A stretch of DNA of 64,000 nt from Adiantum capillus-veneris (GCA_014529385.2 CM043949.1:113523477-113587476); one strand, 5' to 3'; positions 34,901 through 45,165 are shown, counted from the first letter of the stretch. Notes: generated by a model from the letters alone, not told the origin. Made by a program: numbers and translations.

Positions 34901-35133
34901 GGCAATACCACCATCAAGGGGGCGAGTAAGACTACTACCAAAATCAGGTTTGGCATATAGGTTTGGAATTTGTGTGACTCATCCACAAGTTATAAGGATT
35001 CACCTGGATTATTTGAGGCAATACCACCATCAAGGGGGCGAGGAAGACCACCAAAATCAAGTTTGGCATGCAGGTTTGGAATTTGTGTGACTCATCCACA
35101 AGTTATAATTTGTGTGACTCATCCGCGGGTTAT
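34881..35133 (+). repeat. Tandem duplication across the first catalytic motif
   Basis: A unit of about 115 bp (34881-34995) is repeated at 34996-35107, and its last 26 bp are repeated once more to 35133. Each copy contains the CDSS codons of the first catalytic Asp motif, so the motif occurs three times. In another frame the unit reads PPSRGRGRPPKS, resembling an AT-hook. Confidence 0.85.
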
Positions 35134-36051
35134 AATTTTGTGTTTCAAGTTTATGATAAGATGCCATGTCAAGAGTTGTCTTTCCATGTGGTTGTGAATC
35201 TTGTGAAATCTTTGCCTAGACAAGGACATCATGTCTTCTTTGATAGGTATTTCACTTCTGTAAAGCTCTTGGAGCATTTGCGGAGTGAAGACCAAGGAGG
35301 TATAGGCACCTATATATGCAATACAAAGTACTTCCCAGGTGAAGATATGCTGAATCTTGGTAAGCAAGTTCGTGGTGCTTCTCGCTTTGCATATTGTAGA
35401 AAACATGGACTTATTGCATGCTCTTGGATGGACAAGAAAGAGATTTATTTTGCTTCAAATTGCTTTGATATGCATAAAGGTGAGGTGAAACGCATGGTTG
35501 CGGATGGTAACAAAATGCTTGTGTCTTGTCCAAATGTGGCAGTTAAATATAATGAATGTAAAGCCGGATGCGATGTATTTGATAGCATGGTTTTTGGTCA
35601 TGGTTATAGTTTGCAAACCACCATGCATGGGTGGAAGTGGTGGCATATGCTCTTCTGGGGTCTTACGGATTTTGTGTTCACCAATGTATGGATTATTTGG
35701 AAGGATATGTATGGCAGTGTTGACACTTCTAGATTTGATTTTATGATGCACTTGCATGAACAATCGGTCAATAATGCATTTAGGCCGTATGTGTGCAAGA
35801 GGCCTGTTGTTGAGGATGTGTACAATGGAAATTTTCCTATGCGCTTGTATGATTCAGCAAGTAAGTATTATGTGGTATGTGTTGCAAAAAGAAAGAAGCT
35901 CATGTCAAAGCATAAGGAGGTGGAGGGATGTAAGCCCTCACGCACTAAATGGGATTGTGGAAAATGTAAGAAAACCAAGTTTGTTGATCCTTGCTTCAAG
36001 GATTACCATGCAAAGGTTGTGGTTGATTTCTTGTATGATGAAAGGAGCTGA
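35068..36051 (+). CDS. piggyBac-type transposase, catalytic and C-terminal part
   Basis: A 327-residue open frame ending at TGA 36051; 35068 is only its first Met. The DDD core is visible: LCDSSAGYNFVFQVYDK (Asp17), VFFDRYFTSVKLLEHL (Asp59) and YNECKAGCDVFDSM (Asp169). WMDKKEIYFASN (120-131) is the conserved strand between them, and GWKWWHMLFWGLTDFVFTN matches the conserved block after the third Asp. The tail DCGKCKKTKFVDPCFKDYH is the Cys-rich finger seen in the family. The N-terminal part is missing from this frame and the sequence just upstream is duplicated and frameshifted. The enzyme would cut and paste DNA at TTAA in the nucleus. The open frame and intact Asp residues suggest it decayed recently, or is expressed from another start. 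Confidence 0.9.
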   Translation: MQVWNLCDSSTSYNLCDSSAGYNFVFQVYDKMPCQELSFHVVVNLVKSLPRQGHHVFFDRYFTSVKLLEHLRSEDQGGIGTYICNTKYFPGEDMLNLGKQVRGASRFAYCRKHGLIACSWMDKKEIYFASNCFDMHKGEVKRMVADGNKMLVSCPNVAVKYNECKAGCDVFDSMVFGHGYSLQTTMHGWKWWHMLFWGLTDFVFTNVWIIWKDMYGSVDTSRFDFMMHLHEQSVNNAFRPYVCKRPVVEDVYNGNFPMRLYDSASKYYVVCVAKRKKLMSKHKEVEGCKPSRTKWDCGKCKKTKFVDPCFKDYHAKVVVDFLYDERS

Positions 36052-36299
36052 GTAACTAGAAGACGTGAACCAGTACCACTATGTAAGACTTTGTTAATTG
36101 TCTATTTATCTAATTGGTTTTTCTTATGGTAATCATGGCTCTCGTGCCTGTTTTATATTTTTTCATGCAGGGTTATATGGTTGTGTTGGTGATGGGTGAG
36201 CTTTGGCTGCTACTTTTTTTCCTTTTAGGTAACCCTATAAAGTTATGCTTTTTAGCTTGTTGTATGCTGGAATCAAATGGTAGTCATATAGTACCTCTT

Positions 36300-37745
36300 T
36301 ATGGTCTTTTGCTAGGTTTTGGATTCACCACTTTTGGATTTGCAAGGTTTTGGAATTGCCAGATTTTCATTTTGCCAGGTCTTTTGTGAATTATTGGAAT
36401 CACAAGTTTCTGGGTTCACCGGGTCTTTTTGTGAAGTATTGGAGTTCGCCAAGTCATTTTATGGTGGAAGCTTTTGGATTTTCCAGGTCTTTTTTATGGT
36501 AGAAGGTTTTGGATTCACCAGGTTTGGGATTCACCACATCTTTTTATGAAGTGTTGGAATTCGCCAGGTCCTTTTTGTGGTGGAACTTTTGGATTCGCCA
36601 AGTCTCTTTTGTCACATGTTGGAATTCACTAGGTCTTTTTTATGGTGGAAGGTTTTGGATTTGCCAGGACATATGTTGGATTTACCAGGTGTCTTTGTTA
36701 GATATTCTGGACTTGCCAAGTATTTTATCATATGTTTTGGATTTTCCAAGTATGGCTCTAGCGTTTGGTTGCATGTGTTTATGGCCAGTGCTTTATGGAT
36801 TATGGATCCGATTATCAATGATGTTTATGGTAGTTGCTTTGTGATTTTAGATTTTGTATCGTAAGTGCTTTATGGTTACTTATTGTTTATGGCATGTGCC
36901 TTATGATTTGACAAATGTTTTTGTTAGATGTTATGGATTTTCCAGGTGTCTGGATTCTCCAAGTATGGCTCTAGTGTTTGGTCGCCAATGGTTTATGGCA
37001 AGTGCTTTATGGATTATGGATCCATTTATCAATGATATTTATGGCAGGTGCTTTACAATTTGAGATTTTGTATCGTAAGCGCTTTATGTTGCTTGTTGTT
37101 TATGGCATGTGCCTTATAATTTCTAGGTGTTTTTGTCGAATGTTATGGATTTTCCAGGTGTCTAGATATTCATTGTATGGCTCCAGTGTTCAGTTGCCAA
37201 TGGTTTATGGCAAGTGATTTTACGGTTTATGGATCTATTTATCAATGTTGTTTAGGGCTACCAAGTATGGATAAGGTTCACACTTGCCAACAAATGTTTA
37301 TGGCAAGTGCTTGATAGTCTATGGATCTCTTTATGATTGTGGTTTATGGTTGCCAATTATGGCATAAGCTTTAGGATTTCCAAGTGTTCATTGAATGCCA
37401 AGGATGGTTCTGGCTTATGGTTGACAAGTCTTTATGGCATGTGTTTTATGGTTTTGATGTTTCTATGGCAGGTATTTTATGATTTCCAGGCCTTTATGGC
37501 ATGTGTTTTATGGTTGCTAAGTGGTTATTACATGTTATTTACGGGTTATGGTCATGTATATGTCTGTGAAGAAAGATAGGCTTTACAGTTGTCTTGCATT
37601 TATGGCTACCAAATATGGTGGCGGTATCCTATTCCCAAGTCTTTATGACAAGTATTTTATGGTTTATGGATCTCATCCATGGTGTGTCATATGGTTTCCA
37701 AATGTTTATGGATGCCAATTTATAGCTAATGACTACCAAGTGGAG
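36300..37745 (+). repeat. Composite tandem repeat in the 3' part of the piggyBac element
   Basis: The first half repeats degenerate units of about 35-60 bp built on TTTTGGATTCRCCAGGTCTTT and TTTATGGTGGAAG. The second half repeats units around TTTATGGCAAGTGCTTTATGG. A higher-order period of about 212 bp is clear: TATGGCTCTAGYGTTTGGT at 36751, 36964 and, diverged, 37176. Short frames here are by-products of the repeats. Function unknown. Confidence 0.8.
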
Positions 37746-38328
37746 TATTTACCACTTATTGTTGTATAGAAGGTTGCAGTTGTTTAGAAGTAGCTTCTCA
37801 TAAATGTTGTACTCCTCATTTCTAATGAATTCTGGCACTAATTAGCTTTCAAACACAATCATAAAGAAGTTGTGTTGTTCATACAATGCTTAGTGCGGTA
37901 AAGTTTTTGATAGTTTTCGCATTTTCCACCCTACATGTCGGTAAACCCTAAACTGTCAAAAAACACGCTAATTACAACAAAAATGTACAACTTGTGGATG
38001 ATTTTTTCAGGCTATAGCTACACATACTTTTGAGAGCTATATTGACATATTTTATTGGAAAATTACCAAATTGTATATACCAATTTGTTTCTAGGAGCAC
38101 CAATTAGCACACTGAGTAGCTTCCCAGTTTTTTGCAATATGCAGACGTGCACCTACTTTGAGAGCTCAGCACTTCCATTTTTTTGACATTTTGACTCTCT
38201 TTATAATTTTTCCTAAAGCCTGGGGGTCTTTTGACTATGCTCAATGAAGGATTTTGAAAATGGAATCCATCACTAGGAGTTGCGAATTTTTTCCTAGACC
38301 CTAAAAAGGACAATTTACGTCCTGTTAG

Positions 38329-38343
38329 GTTACCAAACTAGTG
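38329..38343. repeat. Right terminal inverted repeat of the piggyBac element
   Basis: GTTACCAAACTAGTG, the reverse complement of the left end apart from two transitions, followed by TTAA at 38344-38347. Confidence 0.85.
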
Positions 38344-38347
38344 TTAA

Positions 38348-38620
38348 GTATAAAATTACTTTGTGCTTTGGTACCCTCAAAAATCTTAGTTGCTACACTT
38401 CTTTACCTTTGAAAATTAGCTCTCAAGCAGCCACACCCGTGGTTTAGACATTGTTTAATGCAAAGACAAGTGGAGAGTGTCTAACATTGCTCGGTTGATT
38501 ATAGTTCCTGTTGAGCTTGCTAGTAGCTCAATAACGGTAAAGCCAAAGGCAAGCCCCAAGAGACTCCATTATTAAGACCATAGTTCCCAACGGTGTACCT
38601 CAAACTAAGTCCTTCTCAAC
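38348..38620 (-). pseudogene. Ty3/gypsy leader fragment
   Basis: Homologous to 57375-57640 of the minus-strand gypsy element (shared elements: CTTAGTTGCTAC/CCTAGTTGCTAC, a CACCCGTGG block, TAGCTCAATAACGGT/TAGCTCAATAGTGGT, CTCCATTATTAAGACCATA). It is the upstream half of the copy whose gag start lies at 33959. Similarity stops near 38620, before any LTR. Confidence 0.8.
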
Positions 38621-39170
38621 CAAGATAATAGATCCCTGTCCCAAGCTTCACCTCTCTCTCCTCACATTCGTTCATGCCCTTTTGTTCCTCTCATCCTCGT
38701 TCATCTTTCGTTTCAAAACTTTTGTCATGCAATCCAATCCTGCTTCAACCCTTCCCCCTTGCTTGCTTGCTTCCTAAGTTGACGAAGAGGGACATCATCG
38801 AGAGAGAAGTTTGCCTCCCTCCCTTCTCCTACGTTCTCCTCAGCAGGTTCCTCCCTTTCTCTTCAACCACTCATCATAATCGTTCATGCCACAATTTGTT
38901 CATGCATTTCCCCTTCTCTTTTTAGGCTCTTTTTGTTTGGTTGTCATGCCATCGTGACAAGGCGCGTGAAGCCCAGTCAAAGTGTCAAGCTACACAGAAA
39001 TAGGTGGGACCAGAACCCAATAGGGGAGGCATGCAATGTTGAGGTATTTTTGTTTGAAGGTGGGCACCATCTGAGCCTTGCAATGGCCAGTGTATCTTCT
39101 TTCTCTCTCCCTTATTCTTGTCTCTGCCTTGCACACCATCCTCTTTCTTTTCTTCCCCTCCACACGCATT
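38621..39170. other. No gene recognised
   Basis: Pyrimidine-rich sequence with short frames only; no domain or repeat family assigned. Confidence 0.5.
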
Positions 39171-39179
39171 AACCTTGGG

Positions 39180-39885
39180 CGGCCATTTGGTGGGCACTAA
39201 TTTGGCCGGACACACCCCTACATAATAGACCCCTTTTGGCATACACATCGACCAAGGCATTGCTCAACACGGAATTTGACATGCACACCGGCCAAAGCAT
39301 TGCTTGCACAATTTTCATTTTCAGGCAGCCCTTGACTGACAATATGATCGTGAATCTTGTTACCCATATCCATGTCTTGGATAATGCCACATGCCCTCAA
39401 GATGCAAGTATATGTGATTTCATTTCGTGGAAGCCCGTCCCTTGCACATCCGATTAAAAAATCTAGAGATTCTTTGCCACAACCATATTGGGCATTGCCA
39501 GATCACTATATTACGCATATATCTTGACCACGGTAGTGCCAAGCAAAAGTCCACCCACATGCCCAGTTATCAATGCACTGCAAGAGATGAAATTCCAAAC
39601 AAGAAGACCCTCAAGCTCTCTTTGTGAAGTACACCCATTAGGCACATTCACACACCAAGTCAATGCTAAAGTATCATATTAGGCATACTTCTTGGCTAAA
39701 GCATTGATGATCCTCACATTATTCATATTGCAAATCTCAGTCAAAACATTGCCAAATACATTATTTGTTATGCATGTCAATCAAGGCATTCCAAAGCACT
39801 GTATTTGGCATACATTCAACATTAAACTTGCTTGTTACCAAGCCCTACCCATTGTACATCTAATCTTCAAAGAAGCTTAACCTGC
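39180..39885 (-). pseudogene. PPR (pentatricopeptide repeat) protein pseudogene
   Basis: Reading leftward on the minus strand: NTVLWNALIDMHNK near 39810-39770, then across frame breaks FISCSALITGHVGG, and near 39460-39300 GLPRNEITYTCILRACGIIQ followed by DMDMGNKIHDHIVSQGL and SNALVDVYAKRG. These are the L- and S-type PPR motifs of plant organelle RNA-binding proteins (LKACG...GKQIH, NALVDMYAKCG). At least three frameshifts and several stops are present and both ends are missing. Functional PPR proteins act in mitochondria or plastids; this fragment cannot. Confidence 0.8.
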
Positions 39886-39924
39886 ATCCTTTGCTCTTTC
39901 TCTCATCATGTAAACGGAGCCGCA

Positions 39925-40195
39925 CGATAGCGCTTATTGTGGACATAATAAGCGCTTATAATTACCTCAAGATACTAAGCGTATGTTACATAGGTAATAA
40001 GCGTTGTGGAAGTTTTGCCAGGGACCTGCCCTGGCCCTCCAAGTGGAGGTAAAGCTTGGAATGGACTAAGATGCGTGGTCACCATTGCTGAGCTAGCACA
40101 CCTCAGACCCTTACTAGCGAGCTATAGACGCACAAAGCAAAGCGCTGCCCAGCATCACCTCCCACTCTCGAACAAGAAAGAGGGTTTTCCTTTTT
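39925..40195. repeat. Dispersed palindrome-rich repeat, copy 1
   Basis: Contains ATAAGCGCTTAT, a perfect 12-bp palindrome, and related AAGCG strings, followed by a unique-looking stretch (CAAAGCAAAGCG, CACCTCCCACTCT, AAGAAAGAGGGTTTTCC). The same order occurs at 49150-49590. It has no coding potential. Confidence 0.75.
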
Positions 40196-40196
40196 T

Positions 40197-40345
40197 CATC
40201 TTTTCTTTTTTTTCTAGCAAAACTCACAATTCATGAGTGCATTATATTAAACACATCATAATAGGCCTCACTGCGAGACGGTAAACATCCAGTTCGTAAA
40301 CATTTGCACCTCAAGGCTCGATCCGAGCTTGATGTTGGCTCCTTA
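40197..40345 (-). mobile_element. LINE 3' end, short
   Basis: On the minus strand the sequence ends in the palindromic block ACTCATGAATTGTGAGT (40238-40222) followed by an A-rich tail (T-rich in the plus strand, 40197-40213). It resembles the plus-strand LINE end at 45560-45756 (both share CTCAAGGCTCG in one orientation or the other). Likely a 5'-truncated insertion. Confidence 0.55.
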
Positions 40346-40349
40346 TTTC

Positions 40350-41150
40350 ATTTTTTTTCCAAACTCACAATGGTGAGTAGATCATATTAGCAAAATCGTA
40401 GAATTACAAATTCCTGTCATGCTCGCCATGAGCCATGACATCTTCAATTGATCAATGATTCATCGGCTGATAGGGGAGCCACCCCGATGATAATGGATGG
40501 GTCCTCATCATACCCAATAAGGTTAATCATCCATGGTCATGTTCCACTCATCAGAGTCCATGTGTTTCTCGATGGCGATGATAATCCCCTTGCTTTCTTG
40601 GATTATCTTTATAAACTTAGCAACTTCCATGGCGTTCTCAAAGATCGCGTAGTTCCTTGCTTTCCATACATGCTTAAAGTAGGAGAATCTCACAATTTGA
40701 GTTTGATGAGTAGATCATGGCTCTTAAACACCTTCCCTCCTAAGAAGAGATCATTCTTAAGAAATCCTATTTTCCAGGTCTTTTGGACCCATTTGCAAAT
40801 CTTTCCTTCAAGGCCACATATTGTCGGGCATTCCTTAAAAAGGTGGGGAAGGTCTTCAGAAGCTGTTCTACATTGCAAGCATCTATCTGGACCAATCCCC
40901 TTGATAGAGATCTTCACCCCAGTTGGTAGGGTGGTATTGCTTGCCCCACTACTTGTTCAACAGAGAGAACCAGTCCTTCGAAAACATAAGGGAGAGGTAC
41001 ACTTCCTTAGTTTGTTGTTTAAGGAAATGTCTGTTCTTTGGCCACTGCCACGCTTTCCACTTAAACTTGGAATCACAGTTCGATAGACACCACCTGTTAA
41101 ACTGTTCAAAAGGCTTTGCTAAGCAGTAATCTTTTGGCCCCACTAAGGTT
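40350..41150 (-). pseudogene. L1-like LINE ORF2 C-terminus (zf-RVT region)
   Basis: On the minus strand: PFEQFNRWCLSNCDSKFKWK (RT C-terminal region), then CLQCRTASEDLPHLFKECP, the CX2C...HX4-5C zinc-binding motif that ends plant LINE ORF2 (zf-RVT), GKICKWVQKTWKIGFLKNDL, and VWKARNYAIFENAMEVAKFI. A stop follows near 40485 and then a 3' UTR ending in the palindrome at 40363-40378 and a short A tail. Two stops interrupt the frame. ORF2 would supply endonuclease and RT; only its end is here. Confidence 0.8.
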
Positions 41151-42165
41151 AAATGATAGAAAGCTTAGTGATTTTATCACTAGTTTGTTGGCTTTCAATA
41201 ACAAGCCTTAGAGAAGAAGAGGGTTATATATTTTATTATTTCCTATATGGATTGAACCTACCTTTTCATGGCAAGCATTGAAGTTTTCTTTTGTTTTGAT
41301 TTTGTCAAAAAGTCCCTTCATGTTGTTTTTTGTTATCCCTAGGAGGGCTTGATTTCCTCTTGATGTAATTCCTTATCAATTCTTGATCTTTTTTAATATA
41401 ATTTCCTCATGTTTATGGTTTTTATAAAAAAGGTCCCTTTATTTGATAGAATTATATTACTTGAACTCCTTGTCATTTTATTATTTTGGAATACCAATGT
41501 GAACCTTCACCTTGTTGGCCTCAAGACGGCCATAGAGGAGTGGTGGAGAAAACATGCACTATTTGTTCAGCCGGGGAGAACCAATCCTTTGAAAACATAA
41601 GGAAGAGTAGACGTACTTAGTTTGTGGTTTAAGGAAATGTATGTTCTTGGGTCACTGACACACTTTCCACTCAAACTTGGAATCACAGTTCGGTAGACAC
41701 AACCTATTGAACTGATCAAAGGCTTTGCTGAGCAGTAATCTTTCGGCCCGACTGAGGTTAAACAATAGAAAAGCTTAATAATTTTATCACTAGTTTGTTG
41801 GCTTTCAAGAACAATCCTTAGAGAAGAAGAGGGTTTAATATCTTATTATTTTCTGTATCAATTGAACCTACCTTTTCATGGGAATAATTGAAGTTTTCTT
41901 TTGTTTTGGGTTTGTCAAAAGATCTCTTCACGTTGTTTTTTGTTATCCCGAGGCGGGCCTGGCTCCCTCTTGATGTAAGTCTTGATCAATTCTTGATCTT
42001 TCTTAATATAATTTCCTCGTGTTTATGGTTTTTTTTTAAAAGGTCCCTTCATTTGATAGCATTATATTACTTGACCTCCTTGTCATTTTATTATTTTGGA
42101 ATACTAACGTGAACCTCCACCTTGTTGGCCTCAAGAAGGCCATAGAGGCATGGTGGAGAAAACAT
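40960..42165. repeat. Tandem duplication, period about 605 bp
   Basis: The segment 40960-41565, including part of the LINE ORF2 end and the following AT-rich sequence, is repeated at 41566-42165 (for example TTATCACTAGTTTGTTGGC at 41175 and 41789; TTATTATTTTGGAATAC at both). Divergence is moderate. The AT-rich half occurs a third time near 51110-51420. Confidence 0.85.
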
Positions 42166-42462
42166 GCAAACCTCTCACCATCAAAAATTTCACTATCACA
42201 TTCAATGCCTTTGTTTTCACTTTAGTGTTTTTATCACCATTGGATTAAATACAGGATGACCTTATCTTGAGTTTAGTGTTTTCAAAAGGTGTCTCCATAC
42301 CTGTGCAAATGTGAGGCATTAAAATCATAAGCACAAACTCTTATCTTTGTTATAACATTTATAACACCATTGGATTAGATACAGTATAACTTTATCTTGA
42401 GTTTAGTGTTTTTAAAAGGTGTCTCCATATCAGTGCAAATGTGAGGCATTAAAATCACTAGT

Positions 42463-42620
42463 AAAGCTGGCAGGCTTCACCCGCCTCTCTCTCTTTCTCT
42501 CTCTCTTTGCTTCGTTGTGCTCTCGGAGCTGCATGCCACACTCGCCGTTTGAAGGAGCTTCTGACATGTGGCAATGGGAGGGAACCGGAATTTCCTCCCC
42601 ATTATCCTTAATATAGATAA
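42463..42620 (+). repeat. Short interspersed element with TC tract, copy 1
   Basis: An extra 158 bp relative to the duplicate near 51.5 kb. It runs from CACTAGTAAAGCTGGCAGGC through a TC tract to CCGGAATTTCC and ends CTTAATATAGATAAG. Similar units lie at 45255-45440 and, inverted, at 52166-52420. Its absence from the duplicate marks it as an insertion. Confidence 0.55.
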
Positions 42621-42715
42621 GCACAAACTCTTATCTTTGTTATAACATTTAATTCAATATAAGAAAAGACTAAGCTTTTGGGTAACAGTCATATCCTTTT
42701 CTATTTTTGTGTGAT

Positions 42716-42718
<3 letters not shown>

Positions 42719-42781
<63 letters not shown>
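42719..42781. repeat. (CT)n(AT)n microsatellite
   Basis: CT run passing directly into an AT run. Confidence 0.95.
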
Positions 42782-42788
<7 letters not shown>

Positions 42789-42980
42789 TATTTATTAAGA
42801 ATGTCTTATAAATGAAGTGCACTCTTACGCACAAGTTATTTCAATTAAGATTTTTTTATAAATAAAATGCACTATTAAGCACAAGTTACTCCAAAATTCT
42901 AATTAAACTCTCTCTCTCTCTCTCTCTCATCTCCACAATTTAATGTACAAATAATATCCTCGTCCTCTCCCTCTCTCCCA

Positions 42981-42983
<3 letters not shown>

Positions 42984-43061
<78 letters not shown>
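42984..43061. repeat. (CT)n(CA)n microsatellite
   Basis: CT run followed directly by CA run. Shorter equivalents are present in the duplicated segment at 51835-51868. Confidence 0.95.
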
Positions 43062-43067
<6 letters not shown>

Positions 43068-43594
43068 TAAAAATAATGCCTTCTTAAGGCCACCGTAAAA
43101 ACTTTGCCTTGTTTTTTCATTTCTTTTCTATCGATGGGAGGAATGGGTCATACACTTGTTATGCTATAAACCTTGAGCAACACATTATCTTAGTTAGTAA
43201 GGGAGTAGCAAAGATAGTTTATGCAAGCAAGGTGACCATTCAGCTTGTTTCTAATTGCTTTTCTATTTGTGGGAGAAACCTTGAGCAACACATCATCTTA
43301 GTTAGTGAGGGAGTATGTGAAACAATTTTTGAAAATAAAAAGAAGAGACAAATTAACAGAGATTCTCCTCATGCAGTTTGTGAACATGTAAAAAAGACTC
43401 ATTTATGGGAATTCCAATTGGATGGTCACATTGACTAATGGACGGCTAAAAACTGCTATCAACACTTTAGGTTGAAAGCCGCCATCAACACTTCACTTCA
43501 GTGGTACACCTATTTTGAAGGAGATGCATGCATAGTCGAAAGAAGCTCTCTCCCTTATGCGTGAGTCTCATGTATGGTAACCTAATACAAAGGG

Positions 43595-43600
<6 letters not shown>

Positions 43601-43644
<44 letters not shown>

Positions 43645-43815
43645 GCTTGCGAGAATTGGCACCTATTTTCACCAAAGGCATCGAAGGTAAGGTCTTTCTC
43701 CAGAAACAATCACCTATGCCTTCACCCTAAAGGCATACGCAAGACAGTGATAATGGTGAGAGTATTCATGGACATATTGCTAGTTAGGGAATATTGGAGC
43801 GTAGTGCTTGGCAAT

Positions 43816-43855
<40 letters not shown>
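43601..43855. repeat. (CT)n and (GA)n tracts in inverted arrangement
   Basis: CT at 43601-43642 and GA at 43819-43855 are complementary and could pair into a long stem. The sequence between them has no recognised gene. Confidence 0.85.
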
Positions 43856-43860
<5 letters not shown>

Positions 43861-43984
43861 ATACGAGTGTGTGGAGGGGGCAGGTTTTGGTGTGGGTTCA
43901 AAGGTTGCAAGGCCCAATGCGACGAGGGCAAGAGGAAATGATAGGGAGGAATCTTCGAAGGGCATCTTGTAGTTAATAGATTTT

Positions 43985-44170
43985 ACTTTAGTGAATCAAT
44001 AGGGAGTAGCAAAGATAGTTTATGCAAACAACGTGACCCTTTACCTTGTTACTTCATTTCTTTTCTATTTGTCGGGAGAACGTCACACACTTGTTATGCT
44101 AGAGACCTTGAGCAACACATCCATCGTAGTTAGTGATGGAGTAGCAAAGATACTTTATTCAAATTTTACT
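43985..44170. repeat. Partial copy of the duplicated segment
   Basis: Matches the 115-bp unit seen at 43100-43320 and 51910-52150 (GGAGTAGCAAAGATAGTTTATGC-like start, CACTTGTTATGCTAGA, CTTGAGCAACACATC). Confidence 0.75.
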
Positions 44171-44585
44171 TTTCCAAGTCTAGCATTGTACTTCATGTCT
44201 CCACTATCTTTTACAATCAAGTGAAAAGCTCCCATCCATGCAACACATACGCAAAAGGAAAAAATCTCTCTTGCGGTACTTTTTGACGCATGGAAATACA
44301 ATTAGCATCTCTCTCTCTCTCTCTCTCTCTCTCACCTCCACACAGCATCTGCCAATTTTTCACTTTGGCACACCTACATTGTACATAGTGGACCATTAAA
44401 CTCAAACATAAAGAAGGTTGCAACCCAAAAAAAATCAATTTGTTTCATCACTTTTCCCTTTCTTACAAGCCCAAGGGCGTGCCCTTTTCTTTTCCCTTTC
44501 TAATGAAACCAAGGGATCTTTCTTGATTCCCCTTAACTAGACACTTTGGCAAACCTACTCCGTGAGTCCAATGTTTGGATTTTCT

Positions 44586-45165
44586 TTTTTTTTTTTTTTA
44601 AAACAAAACTCACAATTATAAGTGAATTATATTTATCAACCCAAATAATTACAAGGTCTTGTCATGCTCGTGTTGAGCCATGACGTCATCCAGAGACCAT
44701 AATTACAATGGCTATCAGGGCAGCCATCCCACCCAACTTGCCCCCTTATCCTTGATACATACAGTTCCTTATCATGTTCTTCTAAGATCTTTTAATTACC
44801 GATAGCCAAGATTTTCCCCCGTCCTAGGCATGCCCTCTGCTGTCAACAAAGCCCAAGTAGTCCTAAACCAATCCTCCGAGTGTTGCTTGCATCCGAGCGT
44901 CCATATTAGCACTTTTCTTTCTTGTATAATTTCTGCGAAGCTTGCCACTTGAAGACCTCCTTCAAACACACGGCGGTTCCTTGTCTGTCATACATTATGT
45001 AAGAAGACGTACCTAATGATTTGAGTGTTGATGAGGATGTCAGGACCACTTGCATTCTTCCCTCCAAGGAAAAGATAAGTCTTGTAAAAACCAATTTTCC
45101 ACGTTCTTTGGACCCACTTACATATTTTCCCTACGAGGCATATACAACAATAAGAAAAATACATT
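44586..45165 (-). mobile_element. L1-like LINE, 5'-truncated 3' end with poly(A)
   Basis: On the minus strand from about 45165: GKICKWVQRTWKIGFYKTYL, FLGGKNASGPDILIN and VWQTRNRRVFEGGLQVASFA, closely related to the ORF2 end at 40350-41150. A stop and 3' UTR follow, with the terminal palindrome region at 44608-44623 and a poly(A) tail (T run 44586-44599). The zinc motif is absent because the copy starts just after it. Frame is largely open. Confidence 0.8.

Larger units (their letters stand above)
33979..38343 (+). mobile_element. piggyBac-type DNA transposon (4365 bp)
   Basis: The ends are TACTAGCTTGGTAAC (33979-33993) and, on the opposite strand, CACTAGTTTGGTAAC (38343-38329): a 15-bp inverted repeat with two transitions, each directly flanked by TTAA. 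Inside is a transposase with the piggyBac DDD core and a C-terminal Cys-rich finger (35068-36051), followed by 1.4 kb of tandem repeats. The flanks belong to one minus-strand Ty3/gypsy copy: gag start on the left, leader on the right, matching 57360-57660. So the boundary is supported by ends, target site and an empty-site homologue. Confidence 0.9.
42166..43480. repeat. Duplicated AT-rich segment, copy A
   Basis: Collinear with about 51395-52150: shared blocks include ATTGGATTAGATACA, TCTTATCTTTGT, GCACAAGTTACTCCAAAAT, GAGGCCACCGTAAAAACTTT and GGGTCATACACTTGTTATGCTA. An internal unit of about 115 bp (CCTTGAGCAACACATCATCT) is repeated. No coding domain. Confidence 0.8.

Noticed and set aside
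35119-35825. Several minus-strand frames opposite the transposase
   Set aside because: Shadows of the piggyBac frame; no protein signature.
36300-37745. CRISPR-like array
   Set aside because: The repeats are degenerate and directly adjacent, with no constant repeat and unique spacers, and no Cas gene; the genome is a plant type.
38985-39260. Minus-strand frame next to the PPR relic
   Set aside because: No PPR spacing or motif; probably chance frame downstream of the pseudogene.
40448-41086. A 212-codon plus-strand frame
   Set aside because: Antisense of the LINE ORF2 C-terminus; no domain in the plus reading.
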